Assembly (NCBI GenBank): GCA_947184155.2
Contig: CAMXCT020001558.1
Span: 565,778 to 629,777 of the forward strand
DNA: 64,000 nucleotides
From: Cladocopium goreaui
Taxonomy: Eukaryota > Sar > Dinophyceae > Suessiales > Symbiodiniaceae
Direction of reading: 5' to 3'
Shown here in pieces: positions 32,652-46,330 of the stretch. The notes under the pieces were generated by a model. It saw nothing but the letters and a program-made list of their open reading frames with translations. It was not told the DNA's origin and did no database searches. Position numbers and translations under genes: made by a program. The first letter of the stretch is position 1; each line of letters starts with the position of its first letter.

Positions 32652-33606
32652 ACACATAAATTCCAAGGACAGAAGTCCTGGTAAGTATACATAAATTCCA
32701 AGGACAGAAGTCCTGGTAAGTATACATAAATTCCAAGGACATAAGCCCTGGTAAGTATACATAAATTCCAAGGACATAAGTCCTGGTAAGTATACATAAA
32801 TTCCAAGGACATAAGTCCTGGTAAGTATACAAAAATTCCAAGGACATACGTCCTGGTAAGTATACATAAATTCCAAGGACATAAGTCTTGGTAAGTATGC
32901 ATACATTCCAAGGACATAAGTCCTGGTAAGTATACAAAAATTCCAAGGACATAAGCCCTGGTAAGTATACATAAATTCCCAGGACATACGTCCTGGCAAG
33001 TATACATACATTCCAAGGACATACGTCATGGTATATACATACATAAATTCCAAGGACATAAGTCCTGGTATATATACATAAATTCCAAGGACATAAGTCC
33101 TGGTAAGTATACATAAATCCAAGGACATAAGTCCTGGTAAGTATACATACATTCCAAGGACATACGTCCTGGTATATATACATAAATTCCAAGGACAGAA
33201 GTCCTGGTAAGTATACATAAATTCCAAGGACATAAGTCCTGGTAAGTATGCATACATTCCAAGGACATACGTCCTGGTATATACATACATAAAATCCAAG
33301 GACATAAGCCCTGGTAAGTATACATAAATTCCAAGGACATACGTCCTGGTATATCTACATAAATTCCAAGGACAGAAGTCCTGGTATATATATACATAAA
33401 TTCCAAGGACATAAGTCCTGGTAAGTATACGTACATTCCAAGGACATACGTCCTGGTAAGTATACATAAATTCCAAGGACATAAGCCCTGGTAAGTATAC
33501 ATAAATTCCAAGGACATACGTCCTGGTACATATACATAAGTTCCAAGGACATAAGTCCTGGTAAGTATACATAAAATCCAAGGACATAAGTCCTGGTAAG
33601 TACGCA
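32652..33606. repeat. 35 bp minisatellite, unit A copy
   Basis: About 28 units. In this orientation the plus strand carries CCTG before GTAAGTATAC in most units and GTATATATAC in the others. Confidence 0.93.
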
Positions 33607-33611
33607 TATAT

Positions 33612-33687
33612 GGTGGACTATAGTTATGGATATGTACGCATGTGCACGTATGTATGTATACATATGTATGTATATATGTTTGTGCTC

Positions 33688-33718
<31 letters not shown>

Positions 33719-33819
33719 TGTATGTATGTATGTATGTATGTATGTATGTATGTATGTATGTATGTATGTAGTATGTATGTATGTATGTATGTATGTATGT
33801 ATGTATGTATGTATGTATG

Positions 33820-33850
<31 letters not shown>

Positions 33851-34150
33851 TGTATGTAATGTATGTAATGTATGTTATGTATGTATGTATGTATGCATGC
33901 ATGCATGTATGTATGTATGTAATGTATGTAATGTATGTAATGTATGTTATGTTATGTATGTATGTATGTATGTATGTATGTATGCATGTATGTATGTATG
34001 TATGTACGTACGTACGTATGTAGGTATGCATGGATGTATGTATGTATGTATGTATGTAATGTTATGTTTTGTTATGTAATGTAATGTAATGCGACGTGAT
34101 GTGATGTGATGTGATGTAATGTAATGTAATGTATGTATGTATGTATGTGG
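33612..34150. repeat. (TATG)n microsatellite, unit A copy
   Basis: The longest and most uniform of the three copies of this tract, with one phase slip (GTAGTATG) near 33,770. Confidence 0.93.
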
Positions 34151-34459
34151 TGCCATCACAGCTGTAAGGACACCAGCAAAATGAAAGACTTCCTGCATCA
34201 TGTCTTACAAATTTGCTGTATCAATTACTGATGCAAACAAAATCTGAGAACCATAGTTACACTTTAGGTTTGCTCAATTGACATTGCTTTGAGGTTGGGA
34301 CTGCCATGAGGTCTGTTTGGATTACCCTGGGCAGATTCTGGAGGTGGAACCTGCTATAAGCTGCAAGGTTGTCCTATCTGGTATTTGTTCACTTTGCATA
34401 ACATGACATTAATCTAAATCTCTGTGCTGTGCTTGTTTTTTGATGCATCATAATCAGCT

Positions 34460-35370
34460 CTTCAAATTGTCGGCTGAGGTCCAAACTCTTTCAGCTGAGC
34501 AAGCACAGGTTCAGGCTGCTGGAAGAGAAATATATATTTTTTTTCAAAAAAATGATGCCAATATCATGTTTGAAAATATATCGAACCTGTTTCAGGCATG
34601 GAAACTTGTCATACCTTAACTACATACAAGATGACTACAGTGTGGAAGCTCCTGGATTCCAGGATAAAAACATAAAATTAAATGAGTCAAGTATGATAAT
34701 TTTCCATGACTGAAACAGGTTCAGAAAGCTCGTCGATTTCAGGACCAACACTTGAAAATTAAATGAGTTATGTCAATCTTTATATCATCAAAGTTTGGAC
34801 ATCAAAAGGTATGATGAAGTATGATGGGGGGGAAGTGTGAGGGTAGGAAGACAGAAGGGCCTATTCGCGCACAAGGCACCTGACAGTTTGCAACCTGAAA
34901 AAAAAAGGAGTTCCAGAATCCAGCACACTTGATCTTGAAATGGAATGGACTTGGAATGGATTCATTTTTTTAAAAATAAATAATTCAAATGTCTTTTTCC
35001 TAGCTTAGCCACCCCTGGACAGCTGAGGATCAGACTCCTGTGGGATGGGCAAGCACAGGGGCAAGCTATGATTACATACAAGAACATAAAACTTGACCAT
35101 GTTTTTTGTGGAACCGTGCCAAGAGCCTCAAACCTTCCAAGTTTAAGCATACCTCTGAGGTTTTTGTGGTAATCCAAACATATATGCTATATCATCATAT
35201 GTCAACGCATACTGGATTCTTGAACAAATTTGAATGCACTGCATCCTTCCAGCTTTCGGCTGAGGTCCAAACTCCTTCAGCTGAGCAAGCACAGGTTCAG
35301 GCTGCTGGAAGAGAAAAATATATATTTTCAAAAAAATGATGCCAATATCATGTTCGAAAATATATCGAAC
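34460..35370. repeat. Partial 790 bp units, unit A end
   Basis: One truncated and one nearly complete unit, cut at the duplication junction. Confidence 0.85.
35153..35304 (-). CDS. Repeated exon-like island, unit A copy
   Basis: 152 bases with both splice motifs intact. It reads YDDIAYMFGL where the left-arm copies read YDDIVYMFGL. Confidence 0.3.
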
Positions 35371-35773
35371 CAACAACAACAAGAATAATAATAATAAACA
35401 ATAGCAGCAACAACAACCACAACAGTGCCAAGGACAATGACAATAGCAACAGCAACAAAAACACACAAGTCATTAATAGGAACAACAACAACAACAACAA
35501 CAACTACTACTACTATTATTACTACTACTATGACACCGCCACTTCCACACAGAGTTGATATTGCAAAAAAAAGAAAAGGTCAAAAAAAATCAAAACACAA
35601 TCAAAAACATAGTTGTTAAAAGAGACAAATCCAAAAACAAAGTCAAACAAAATCAAACAAAAAGTCAAAAACATAGTTGTTAAAACAGTCAACTGAGAAA
35701 ATGCAAACCAAAAAAATCAAAAACGGTTGAAAACTGAGAAAATGCAAACCAAAAATCAAATTTTCAACTTCCC

Positions 35774-36534
35774 AGTCATCAGTGGCATCACTGTCATCAG
35801 TGGCATCGCTGTCATCAGTGGCATTGCTGTCATCAGTGGCATCACTCTCATCATTGTCATTACTGGCATCACTTTTAGCATTGTCATCCCTGTCATCGCT
35901 GTCATCACTGTCATCGTTGTCATCGTTGCCATCACTGGCATCACTCTTATCATTGTCATCGCTGTCATCATTGTCAACCTTGTCATTGTTGTCATCACTG
36001 GCATCACTGTCATCATTGTCATCACTGTCATCACTGTCATCACTGCCATCATTGTCATCGTTGTCATCCTTGTCATCGTTGTCATCATTGACATAACTGT
36101 CGTCACTGCCATCACTGGCATCATTGTCATCGTTGACATCATTGTCATCGTTGTCATCACTGCCATCACTGGCATCACTGTCATCAGTGTCATCATTGTC
36201 ATCGTTGACATCATTGTCATGGTTGTCATCCTTGGTATCACTGTCATCGTTGTCATCACTGTCATCACTGTTATCATTGTCACCGTTGTCATCACTGTCA
36301 TCGTTGTCATCACTGTTATCATTGCCATCGTTGTCATCACTGTCATCGTTGTCATCACTGTCATCGTTGTCATCACTGTCATCGTTGTCATCACTGTCAT
36401 CGTTGTCATCACTGTCATCGTTGTCATCACTGTCATCGTTGCCATCACTGTTATCATTGCCATCGTTGTCATCACTGTCATCGTTGTCATCACTGTCATT
36501 GTTGTCATCACTGTCATCACTGTTATCATTGTCG
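35774..36534. repeat. GTC/ATC tract, longer block, unit B
   Basis: Close to the left-arm version without its two-base disturbance. Confidence 0.88.
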
Positions 36535-36752
36535 TAAGGGTTCTGCTTGCAGATCCCGCTGTTTTTAGGACTCTGGTGAAGCCTGCGTAACGCACGCGTG
36601 CTGCGTCTCGTGATTATTTAAGAGCGACCACGCGCAAGCGTCCACTCAACTTAATTGTCTGGAAGATATGCCAGATGGTAACTGTGTGACCCAACTGTGA
36701 ACACAGCGAAATCGTGTTTTTAATTTTTGAACCTTCCTTGATATGAAAAACA

Positions 36753-36785
36753 AATACAGACGATAAGATTCTTATCGTCTGTATT
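36753..36785. repeat. 33 nt palindrome, unit B copy
   Basis: Perfectly kept third copy. Confidence 0.88.
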
Positions 36786-37051
36786 ATTTTCTGCTGTGTT
36801 TTTTTTGTGCATACCTCTTGGTGATTTGACATTTGGTTTTGCACTGTGAGAATCCTTCTGAAAGGAGATCGAACTCATTTAATTTATTTCATGACGCTAT
36901 GATTTCTGTTTATTTTGGGGAAGTTCTATTTTGAACCACATATTTTCTGTGAGTGTGATCTGATTTTATCATCTCCGGAAAATTTTTCATTTCAAGTTCC
37001 TTGATCTGAACCTGCGGTGATTTATGTTTTACGCTGCACGCGCAGAGTTTT

Positions 37052-37305
37052 AAAACATCGTTGTCATCACTGTCATCGTTGTCATCACTGTCATCGTTGT
37101 CATCACTGTCGTCGTTGTCATCACTGTCATCACTGTTATCATTGTCATCGGTGTCATCACTGTCATCGTTGTCATCACTGTCATCGTTGTCATCACTGTC
37201 ATCGTTGTCATCACTGTCATCGTTGTCGTCACTGTCATCACTGTTATCGTTGTAATCGTTGTCATCACTTTCATAACCGTCATCATTAACATTTTCATCA
37301 CCCAT
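37052..37305. repeat. 18 bp tract, shorter block, unit B
   Basis: It contains a GTCGTCGTTG variant and a TCGGTGTC variant. Its flanks match the other two copies. Confidence 0.88.
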
Positions 37306-37839
37306 TATTGCCCATCCGTTTTTGGCCTACATGTAAAACAACCCTTACCTGGATGGAAATGCCTGGATGGAAATGGAACATACTTGGACCTCATATGGAC
37401 CTTATGAACAAACCATAACAAAAATTAACACACCAATTTTAGGATGTTCTTCATTCTGATAGGATTTAAATATATTTTAAATAGATGTTTCGTTTTGACC
37501 GGACTTGACACTTTAAACATTGTGATAAAAATGACCTGGATCCTGTCAGTTTGCTCATGAATCTACCCATCCAGAAAAAAAATATGGCTGCACTTGTCAC
37601 TTCAACATTGCATCTCCCACAGGCACACCCCAAGAACAAAATTCCCTACACAAAATTAGACTCCATAACTGAAAACAGAAAAAAAAACAAAAAAAACCAA
37701 AGATTCCAGAGAAAGGTTGGGGGGCTCATAGTTGCTGGATCTTTGTTTTTTTTTTTTGTTGTTTTTTTGGTTTTTTCGGTGTTTGTGTTTTTTTGGTGGT
37801 TTTGCTTATTGTACCGCCTGTCTATAGGGGTGGTTTTAC

Positions 37840-37891
37840 CTTGAAAATGTTTTCTCCATTGCTGCCGGTCTCTCCTTCCATACTCAGCCAT
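37840..37891 (-). CDS. Candidate first exon, unit B copy
   Basis: Identical to the other two copies, while the poly-T/poly-A intron start behind it differs in length. Confidence 0.28.
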
Positions 37892-38865
37892 AGTCTTTCA
37901 CTAGGACTGCTGTGTGTCTGGAAGGCTACTTCTCAAAGAGATGCTGCATACTTTTGAAAGGAATATTGTGTGTAACTGTATATATATATGTATAGTTAAT
38001 AATATCATACAGTGAATTATGTTATTTGAAAATTATATTGTATTTTCCAAATGAATAATATTTTCATGAAACCGTCAAGTCCTGTCTGAAAGGCATGCCG
38101 CTTTTCTGAAAAACACTAATGTATATGCATATTTTATCTAAGGAAATGCTACCCTTCTCTAAAAGGACTACTGCCTCTGTGGAAGGAATTACATATGTTC
38201 ATTAAAATATATGGAAGACAGAACGCACTTGTTCTAAAGGAATGCTATGCACATCTCAGGGTCTTGCTTTACACTTTCTCAAAGGAATGTTGCTCCCTGT
38301 ATAGAAGAATGTTGCATAGAGGCATGCCACAACTTCCTCAAGAAATGCCACATTCTTTCAAATTTTCAACCATAAAACTACCACCACCAGCACCACCACG
38401 ACTACTACTACTACTACTTCTTCTTCATCTTTTACTACTGCAGTAATGACAACAACAACAACAAAACATAGTTGTCCTGGTAACCATGAATGACAATGAT
38501 TGACAGGAAGAACATAAAACTATCATGACAACAAGACACAAATGTAACAAAAAACACACATGTACTGAGGCTAGTGAGGTAGTAGCTGAGGTCCTGTACT
38601 GAGATTGTGACAATGTTGCGAATCAGCTTGGGAAAAAAAATGTCTCTGTTCGAGACACTGCCTGTTCGGCAGACTAGTTACTGTTTTTTGTTGCGTGCAG
38701 ATTCCTGAGTGGCTCCTTAGTGGTCCTTAGTGGTCCTTAGTGTGTACATGTGTACGTGCTGCCATGTATAGGAATCTTAATATTAATTCATGTATAAGTG
38801 TATATATATATGTATTATATACGTAAATGTCTATATATAAATATATATGTCTATATATATATATA

Positions 38866-40206
38866 CACATAAATTCCAAGGACAGAAGTCCTGGTAAGTA
38901 TACATAAATTCCAAGGACAGAAGTCCTGGTAAGTATACATAAATTCCAAGGACATACGTCCTGGTAAGTATACATAAATTCCAAGGACATAAGCCCTGGT
39001 AAGTATACATAAATTCCAAGGACATAAGTCCTGGTAAGTATACAAAAATTCCAAGGACATACGTCCTGGTAAGTATACATAAATTCCAAGGACATAAGCC
39101 CTGGTAAGTATACATAAATTCCAAGGACATAAGTCCTGGTAAGTATACAAAAATTCCAAGGACAGAAGTCCTGGTATATATACATAAATTCCCAGGACAT
39201 AAGTCCTGGCAAGTATACATACATTCCAAGGACATACGTCATGGTATATACATACATAAATTCCAAGGACATAAGTCCTGGTATATATACATAAATTCCA
39301 AGGACATAAGTCCTGGTAAGTATACATAAATTCCAAGGACATAAGTCCTGGTAAGTATACATACATTCCAAGGACATACGTCCTGGTATATATACATAAA
39401 TTCCAAGGACAGAAGTCCTGGTAAGTATACATAAATTCCAAGGACATAAGTCCTGTTAAGTATGCATACATTCCAAGGACATACGTCCTGGTATATACAT
39501 ACATAAAATCCAAGGACATAAGCCCTGGTAAGTATACATAAATTCCAAGGACATACGTCCTGGTATATCTACATAAATTCCAAGGACAGAAGTCCTGGTA
39601 TATATGTACATAAATTCCAAGGACATAAGTCCTGGTAAGTATACAAAAATTCCAAGGACATACGTCCTGGTATATATACATAAATTCCAAGGACATAAGT
39701 CCTGGTAAGTATACATACATTCCAAGGACATAAGTCCTGGTAAGTATACATACATTCCAAGGACATACGTCCTGGTATATATACATAAATTCCAAGGACA
39801 GAAGTCCTGGTAAGTATACATAAATTCCAAGGACATAAGTCCTGTTAAGTATGCATACATTCCAAGGACATACGTCCTGGTATATACATACATAAAATCC
39901 AAGGACATAAGCCCTGGTAAGTATACATAAATTCCAAGGACATACGTCCTGGTATATCTACATAAATTCCAAGGACAGAAGTCCTGGTATATATATACAT
40001 AAATTCCAAGGACATAAGTCCTGGTAAGTATACGTACATTCCAAGGACATACGTCCTGGTAAGTATACATAAATTCCAAGGACATAAGCCCTGGTAAGTA
40101 TACATAAATTCCAAGGACATACGTCCTGGTACATATACATAAGTTCCAAGGACATAAGTCCTGGTAAGTATACATAAAATCCAAGGACATAAGTCCTGGT
40201 AAGTAC
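38866..40206. repeat. 35 bp minisatellite, unit B copy
   Basis: About 38 units, the longest of the three arrays. An internal block of about 400 bases near 39,430-39,900 is repeated (the phrase GTCCTGTTAAGTATGCATAC occurs twice), showing expansion by multi-unit duplication. Confidence 0.93.
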
Positions 40207-40211
40207 GCATA

Positions 40212-40351
40212 TATGGTGGACTATAGTTATGGATATGTACGCATGTGCACGTATGTATGTATACATATGTGTGTATATATGTTTGTGCTCATATGTATGT
40301 ATGTATGTATGTGTGTATGTATGTATGTATGTATGTATGTATGTATGTATG

Positions 40352-40382
<31 letters not shown>

Positions 40383-40700
40383 TGTATGTATGTATGTAAT
40401 GTAATGTAATGTAATGTAATGTAATGTAATGTAATGTACTGTAATGTAATGTAATGTATGTATGTATGTATGTATGTAATGTATGTAATGTATGTAATGT
40501 ATGTAATGTATGTAATGTATGTAATGTATGTATGTATGTAATGTATGTATGTACGTACGTACGTACGTATGTATGTATGCATGGATGTATGTATGTATGT
40601 AATGTTATGTTTTGTTATGTAATGTAATGTAATGCGACGTGATGTGATGTGATGTGATGTAATGTAATGTAATGTATGTATGTATGTATGTATGTATGTG
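40212..40700. repeat. (TATG)n / (TAATG)n microsatellite, unit B copy
   Basis: Mixed TATG and TAATG runs, closer to the left-arm version than unit A is. Confidence 0.92.
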
Positions 40701-41701
40701 GTGCCATCACAGCTGTAAAGACACCAGCAAAATGAAAGACTTTCTGCATCATTTCTTACAAATTTGCTGTATCAATTACTGATGCAAACAAAATCTGAGA
40801 ACCATAGTTACACTTTAGGTTTGCTCAATTGACATTGCTTTGAGGTTGGGACTGCCATGAGGTCTGTTTGGATTACCCTGGGCAGATTCTGGAGGTGGAA
40901 CCTGCTATAAGCTGCAAGGTTGTCCTATCTGGTATTTGTTCACTTTGCATAACATGACATTAATCTAAATCTCTGTGCTGTGCTTGTTTTTTGATGCATC
41001 ATAATCAGCTCTTCAAATTGTCGGCTGAGGTCCAAACTCTTTCAGCTGAGCAAGCACAGGTTCAGGCTGCTGGAAGAGAAAAATATATATTTTCAAAAAA
41101 ATGATGCCAATATCATGTTTGAAAATATATCGAACCTGTTTCAGGCATGGAAACTTGTCATACCTTAACTACATACAAGATGACTACAGTGTGGAAGCTC
41201 CTGGATTCCAGGATAAAAACATAAAATTAAATGAGTCAAGTATGATAATTTTCCATGACTGAAACAGGTTCAGAAAGCTCGTCGATTTCAGGACCAACAC
41301 TTGAAAATTAAATGAGTTATGTCAATCTTTATATCATCAAAGTTTGGACATCAAAAGGTATGATGAAGTATGATGGGGGGAAAGTGTGAGGGTAGGAAGA
41401 CAGAAGGGCCTATTCGCGCACAAGGCACCTGACAGTTTGCAACCTGAAAAAAAAAGGAGTTCCAGAATCCAGCACACTTGATCTTGAAATGGAATGGACT
41501 TGGAATGGATTCATTTTTTAAAAAATAAATAATTCAAATGTCTTTTTCCTAGCTTAGCCACCCCTGGACAGCTGAGGATCAGACTCCTGTGGGATGGGCA
41601 AGCACAGGGGCAAGCTATGATTACATACAAGAACATAAAACTTGACCATGTTTTTTGTGGAACCGTGCCAAGAGCCTCAAACCTTCCAAGTTTAAGCATA
41701 C

Positions 41702-41853
41702 CTCTGAGGTTTTTGTGGTAATCCAAACATATATGCTATATCATCATATGTCAACGCATACTGGATTCTTGAACAAATTTGAATGCACTGCATCCTTCCA
41801 GCTTTCGGCTGAGGTCCAAACTCCTTCAGCTGAGCAAGCACAGGTTCAGGCTG
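41702..41853 (-). CDS. Repeated exon-like island, right arm copy 1
   Basis: Same length and splice motifs. It carries the V to A change shared with the unit A copy, which fits unit A having been copied from unit B or the reverse. Confidence 0.3.
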
Positions 41854-42484
41854 CTGGAAGAGAAAAATATATATTTTCAAAAAAATGATGCCAATATCAT
41901 GTTCGAAAATATATCGAACCTGTTTCAGCCATGGAAACTTGTCATACCTTAACTACATACAAGATGACTACAGTGTGGAAGCTCCTGGATTCCAGGATAA
42001 AAACATAAAATTAAATGAGTCAAGTATGATAATTGTCCATGACTGAAACAGGTTCATAAAGCTCGTGGATTTCAGGACCAACACTTGAAAATTAAATGAG
42101 TCATGTCAATCTTTATATCATCAAAGTTTGGACATCAAAAGGTATGATGAAGTATGATGGGGGGAAAGTGAGGGTAGGAAGACAGAAGGGCCTATTTGTG
42201 CACAAGGTATCTGACAGTTTGCAACCTGAAAAAAAAAGGAGTTCCAGAATCCAGCACACTTGATCTTGAAATGGAATGGACTTGGAATAGATTCAGTTTT
42301 TAAAAAATATATATTTCAAATGTCTTTTTCCTAGCTTAGCCACACCCCGGACAGCTGAGGATCAGACTCCTGCAGAATGGGCAAGCACAGGGGCAAGCTA
42401 TGATTACATACAAGAACATAAAACTTGACCATGTTTTTTGTGGAACCGTGCCAAGAGCCTCAAACCTTCCAAGTTTAAGCATAC

Positions 42485-42636
42485 CTCTGAGGTTTTTGTG
42501 GTAATCCAAACATATATACTATATCATCATATGTCAACGCATACTGGATTCTTGAACAAATTTGAATGCACTGCATCCTTCCAGCTTTCGGCTGAGGTCC
42601 AAACTCCTTCAGCTGAGCAAGCACAGGTTCAGGCTG
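42485..42636 (-). CDS. Repeated exon-like island, right arm copy 2
   Basis: Reads like the left-arm islands (YDDIVYMFGL). Both splice motifs are intact. Confidence 0.3.
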
Positions 42637-43660
42637 CTGGAAGAGAAAAATATATATTTTCAAAAAAATGATGCCAATATCATGTTTGAAAATATATCGA
42701 ACCTGTTTCAGCCATGGAAACTTGCCATAGCTTAACTACATACAAGATGACTACAGTGTGGAAGCTCCTGGATTCCAGGATAAAAACATAAAATTAAATG
42801 AGTCAAGTATGATAATTTTCCATGACTGAAACAGGTTCATAAAGCTCGTGGATTTCAGGACCAACACTTGAAAATTAAATGAGTCATGTCAATCTTTATA
42901 TCATCAAAGTTTGGACATCAAAAGGTATGATGAAGTATGATGGGGGAAAGTGAGGGTAGGAAGACAGAAGGGCCTATTTGTGGCAGGTGGAGGTGGGCAT
43001 CACAAGGTATCTGACAGTTTGCAACCTGAAAAAAAAAGGAGTTCCAGAATCCAGCACACTTGATCTTGAAATGGAATGGACTTGGAATGGATACATTTTT
43101 TTTAAAATAAATAATTCAAATGTCTTTTTCCTAGCTTAGCCACCCCTGGACAGCTGAGGATCAGACTCCTGTGGGATGGGCAAGCACAGGGGCAAGCTAT
43201 GATTACATACCAGAACTCAAAGATGTTGAGACAAAACTTGACCTTAACCTTGCTTTTTGGGGAACCGTGCCAAGAGCCTCAAACCTTCCAAATTTAATCA
43301 TACTTTTTTTTGGTAATCCAAACATTTATACTATATCATCAAATGTTCACACATACTGGATTCCAGGACAAATACTCTAATCAAATGGACCAGGGCAATT
43401 TTTATCACAATCGATTCTTAAAACTTGAATGCACTGCATCCTTCCAGCTGACAGCTGAGGTCCAAACTCCTTCAGCTGAGCAAGCACACGGGTGCAAAAT
43501 TCATATTTGAAAATATTTCGATCCTGTTTCAGCCATGGAAATAGTCATACCTTAACTACATACAATATGACTACAGTGTGGAAACTCCTGGATTCCAGGA
43601 TAAAAACATAAAATTAAATGAGTCAAGTATGACAATTTTCCATGACTGAAACAGGTTTGA

Positions 43661-44136
43661 GAAGCTCCTGGATTCTTGCATTACCATTCTGTTTGTTTTT
43701 GGCGTTTTTTTGGGGATGCCCTGCCCCCCTCCCCTCCCCCCCTGGTGCCTGAGTAGACACGTTGCATTGACCCACTACCACAATCATAGTTTTTTCTTTG
43801 AATTTTACGATTGAATTTGGCAAAACATGCATCCATAAACGGTATGTGTGTTAATAATGATTTGTAGATACAAAATAATACTGGCTTTGATGTTCCTTCA
43901 AAAACATACAAAATACCAGGCCCAGTATGATGATATGATGAAGTATGGTAGGGAAAGTAAGCGCAGGAGGGGATGATTTGTGGCAGGTAGAGTTGGACAT
44001 CACAAGGCAGGATGAAGTATGGTGGGAATGTAGTATACACAAGTATGATGTATATGGGACAAGGTTTTTTAAAATATAAACCAATGTGAAAACACCAACA
44101 AGATTTGAAAACACCATTTGGCATGATAATGGCTTA
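43661..44136. other. Single-copy link (right arm)
   Basis: Mirror of the segment at 6,986-7,463. It has a C-run near 43,720-43,743 and no gene. Confidence 0.45.
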
Positions 44137-46330
44137 CTTTTGGAGGGTTTGGAGGGTTTTGGAGCGTTTGAGGCCTGGCAAACGGCAGCCTTGAACGCGT
44201 ATAAGAAGCCATTGCTGCGGCCGTGGGGTGCCCTTGAGCCATTGCTGTGGCCTTGTGGTGGCTTTTGCGTGCGGGAGTGGCGCGTGTTGGGCTTGTTGGG
44301 GTACCTTTTCCCTGCGGAACTGGCCGGACTTTTGGAGGGTTTGGAGGGTTTTGGAGGGTATGGAGAGTTTGAGGCCTGGCAAACGGCAGCCTTGAACGCG
44401 TATAAAAGAAGCCATTGCTGCGGCCGTGGGGTGCTCTTGAGCCATTGCTGTGGCCTTGTGGTGGCTTTTGCGTGCGAGAGTGGCGCGCGTTGGGCTTGTT
44501 GGGGTACCTGTTCCCTGCGGAGCTGGCCGGACTTTTGGAGGGTTTGGAGGGTTTGGAAGGTTTTGGAGGGTTTGAGGCCTGGCAAACGGCAGCCTTGAAC
44601 GCGTATAAGAAGCCATTGCTGCGGCCGTGGGGTGCCCTTGAGCCATTGCTGTGGCATTGTGGTGGCTTTTGCGTGCGGCAGTGGCGCGTGTTGGGCTTGT
44701 TGGGGAACAAGAGAGGGCTCAGTGCAGGCAAAGGGCAGGCTGCAATGCTGGAACGCTGACGGCCAGAGGTGCTCTTGAGCCATTGCTGTGGCCTTGTGGT
44801 GGCTTTTGCGTGCGGGAGTGGCGCGTGTTGGGCTTGGTGGGGTACCTTTTCCTTGCGGAGCTGGCCGGACTTTTGGAGGGTTTGGAGGGTTTTGGAGCGT
44901 TTGAGGCCTGGCAAACGGCAGCCTTGAACGCGTATAAGAAGCCATTGCTGCGGCCGTGGGGTGCTCTTGAGCCATTGCTGTGGCCTTGTGGTGGCTTTGG
45001 CGTGCGGCCGTGGCGCGTGTTGGGCTTGTTGGGGTACCTTTGCCCTGCGGACCTGGCCGGACTTTTGGAGGGTTTGGAGGGTTTTGGAGGGTTTTGGAGG
45101 GTTTTGGAGCGTTTGAGGCCTGGCAAACGGCAGCCTTGAACGCGTATAAGAAGCCATTGCTGCGGCCGTGGGGTGCTCTTGAGCCATTGCTGTGGCCTTG
45201 TGGTGGCTTTTGCGTGCGGGAGTGGCGCGTGTTGGGCTTGTTGGGGTACCTTTTCCCTGCGGAGCTGGCCGGACTTTTGGCGGGTTTGGAGGGTCTTGGA
45301 GGGTTTGAGGCCTGGCAAACGGCAGCCTTGAACGCGTATAAAAGAAGCCATTGCTGCGGCCGTGGGGTGCTCTTGAGCCATTGCTGTGGCCTTGTGGTGG
45401 CTTTTGCGTGCGGCAGTCGAGAGTGGCGCGTGTTGGGCTTGTTGGGGTACCTGTTCCCTGCGGAGCTGGCCGGACTTTTGGAGGGTTTGGAGGGTTTTGG
45501 AGGGTTTGAGGCCTGGCAAACGGCAGCCTTGAACGCGTATAAGAAGCCATTGCTGCGGCCTTGGGGTGCCCTTGAGCCATTGCTGTGGCCTTGTGGTGGC
45601 TTTTGCGTGCGGGAGTGGCGCGTGTTGGGCTTGTTGGGGTACCTTTTCCCTGCGGAGCTGGCCGGACTTTTGGAGGGTTTGGAGGGTTTTGGAAGGTTTG
45701 AGGCCTGGCAAACGGCAGCCTTGAAGCCATTGCTGCGGCCGTGGGGTGCTCTTGAGCCATTGTTGTGGCCTTGTGGTGGCTTTTGCGTGCGAGAGTGGCG
45801 CGTGTTGGGCTTGTTGGGGTACCTGTTCCCTGCGGAGCTGGCCGGACTTTTGGAGGGTTTGGAGGGTTTTGGAGCGTTTGAGGCCTGGCAAACGGCAGCC
45901 TTGAACGCGTATAAGAAGCCATTGGTGCGGCCGTGGGGTGCCCTTGAGCCATTGCTGTGGCCTTGTGGTGGCTTTTGCGTGCGGCAGTGGCGCGTGTTGG
46001 GCTTGTTGGGGAACAAGAGAGGGCTCAGTGCAGGCAAAGGGCAGGCTGCAATGCTGGAACGCTGACGGCCAGAGGTGCTCTTGAGCCATTGCTGTGGCCT
46101 TGTGGTGGCTTTTGCGTGCGGGAGTGGCGCGTGTTTTGGGCTTGTTGGGTGAACTTTTTCCTTGCGGAGCTGGCCGCTGGCCCTTGAGCCATTGCTGTGG
46201 CCTTGTGGTGGCTTTTGCGTGCGGCAGTGGCGCGTGTTGGGCTTGTTGGGGAACAAGAGAGGGCTCAGTGCAGGCAAAGGGCAGGCTGCAATGCTGGAAC
46301 GCTGACGGCCAGAGGGCTTGGTGGCAGCTG
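44137..46330. repeat. 190-220 bp GC-rich satellite (right arm)
   Basis: Same unit as the left arm with a different order of unit variants, so unequal exchange has acted since the arms separated. The long open frames are on the minus strand here, and the plus strand is also open for up to 361 codons. Confidence 0.85.

Larger units (their letters stand above)
29106..35370. repeat. Tandem duplication within right arm, unit A
   Basis: It starts at CAACAACAACAAG next to the minisatellite and ends at TATATCGAAC in a 790 bp unit. The junction joins TATATCGAAC directly to CAACAACAACAAG at 35,370/35,371. It contains copies of the acidic tracts, the 33 nt palindrome, the candidate first exon, the 35 bp minisatellite, the TACA tract and one exon-like island. 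Confidence 0.95.
35371..41919. repeat. Tandem duplication within right arm, unit B
   Basis: Same content and orientation as unit A, 284 bases longer, mainly because the 35 bp minisatellite is longer here. It runs to the equivalent TATATCGAAC at 41,910-41,919 and continues into the outer part of the arm. Confidence 0.95.
41030..43660. repeat. About 790 bp tandem units (right arm)
   Basis: Mirror of the left-arm block with the same order: truncated, intact, intact, decayed. Units end at GAAACAGGTTCA-type phrases near 41,273, 42,055, 42,835 and 43,650. Confidence 0.92.
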
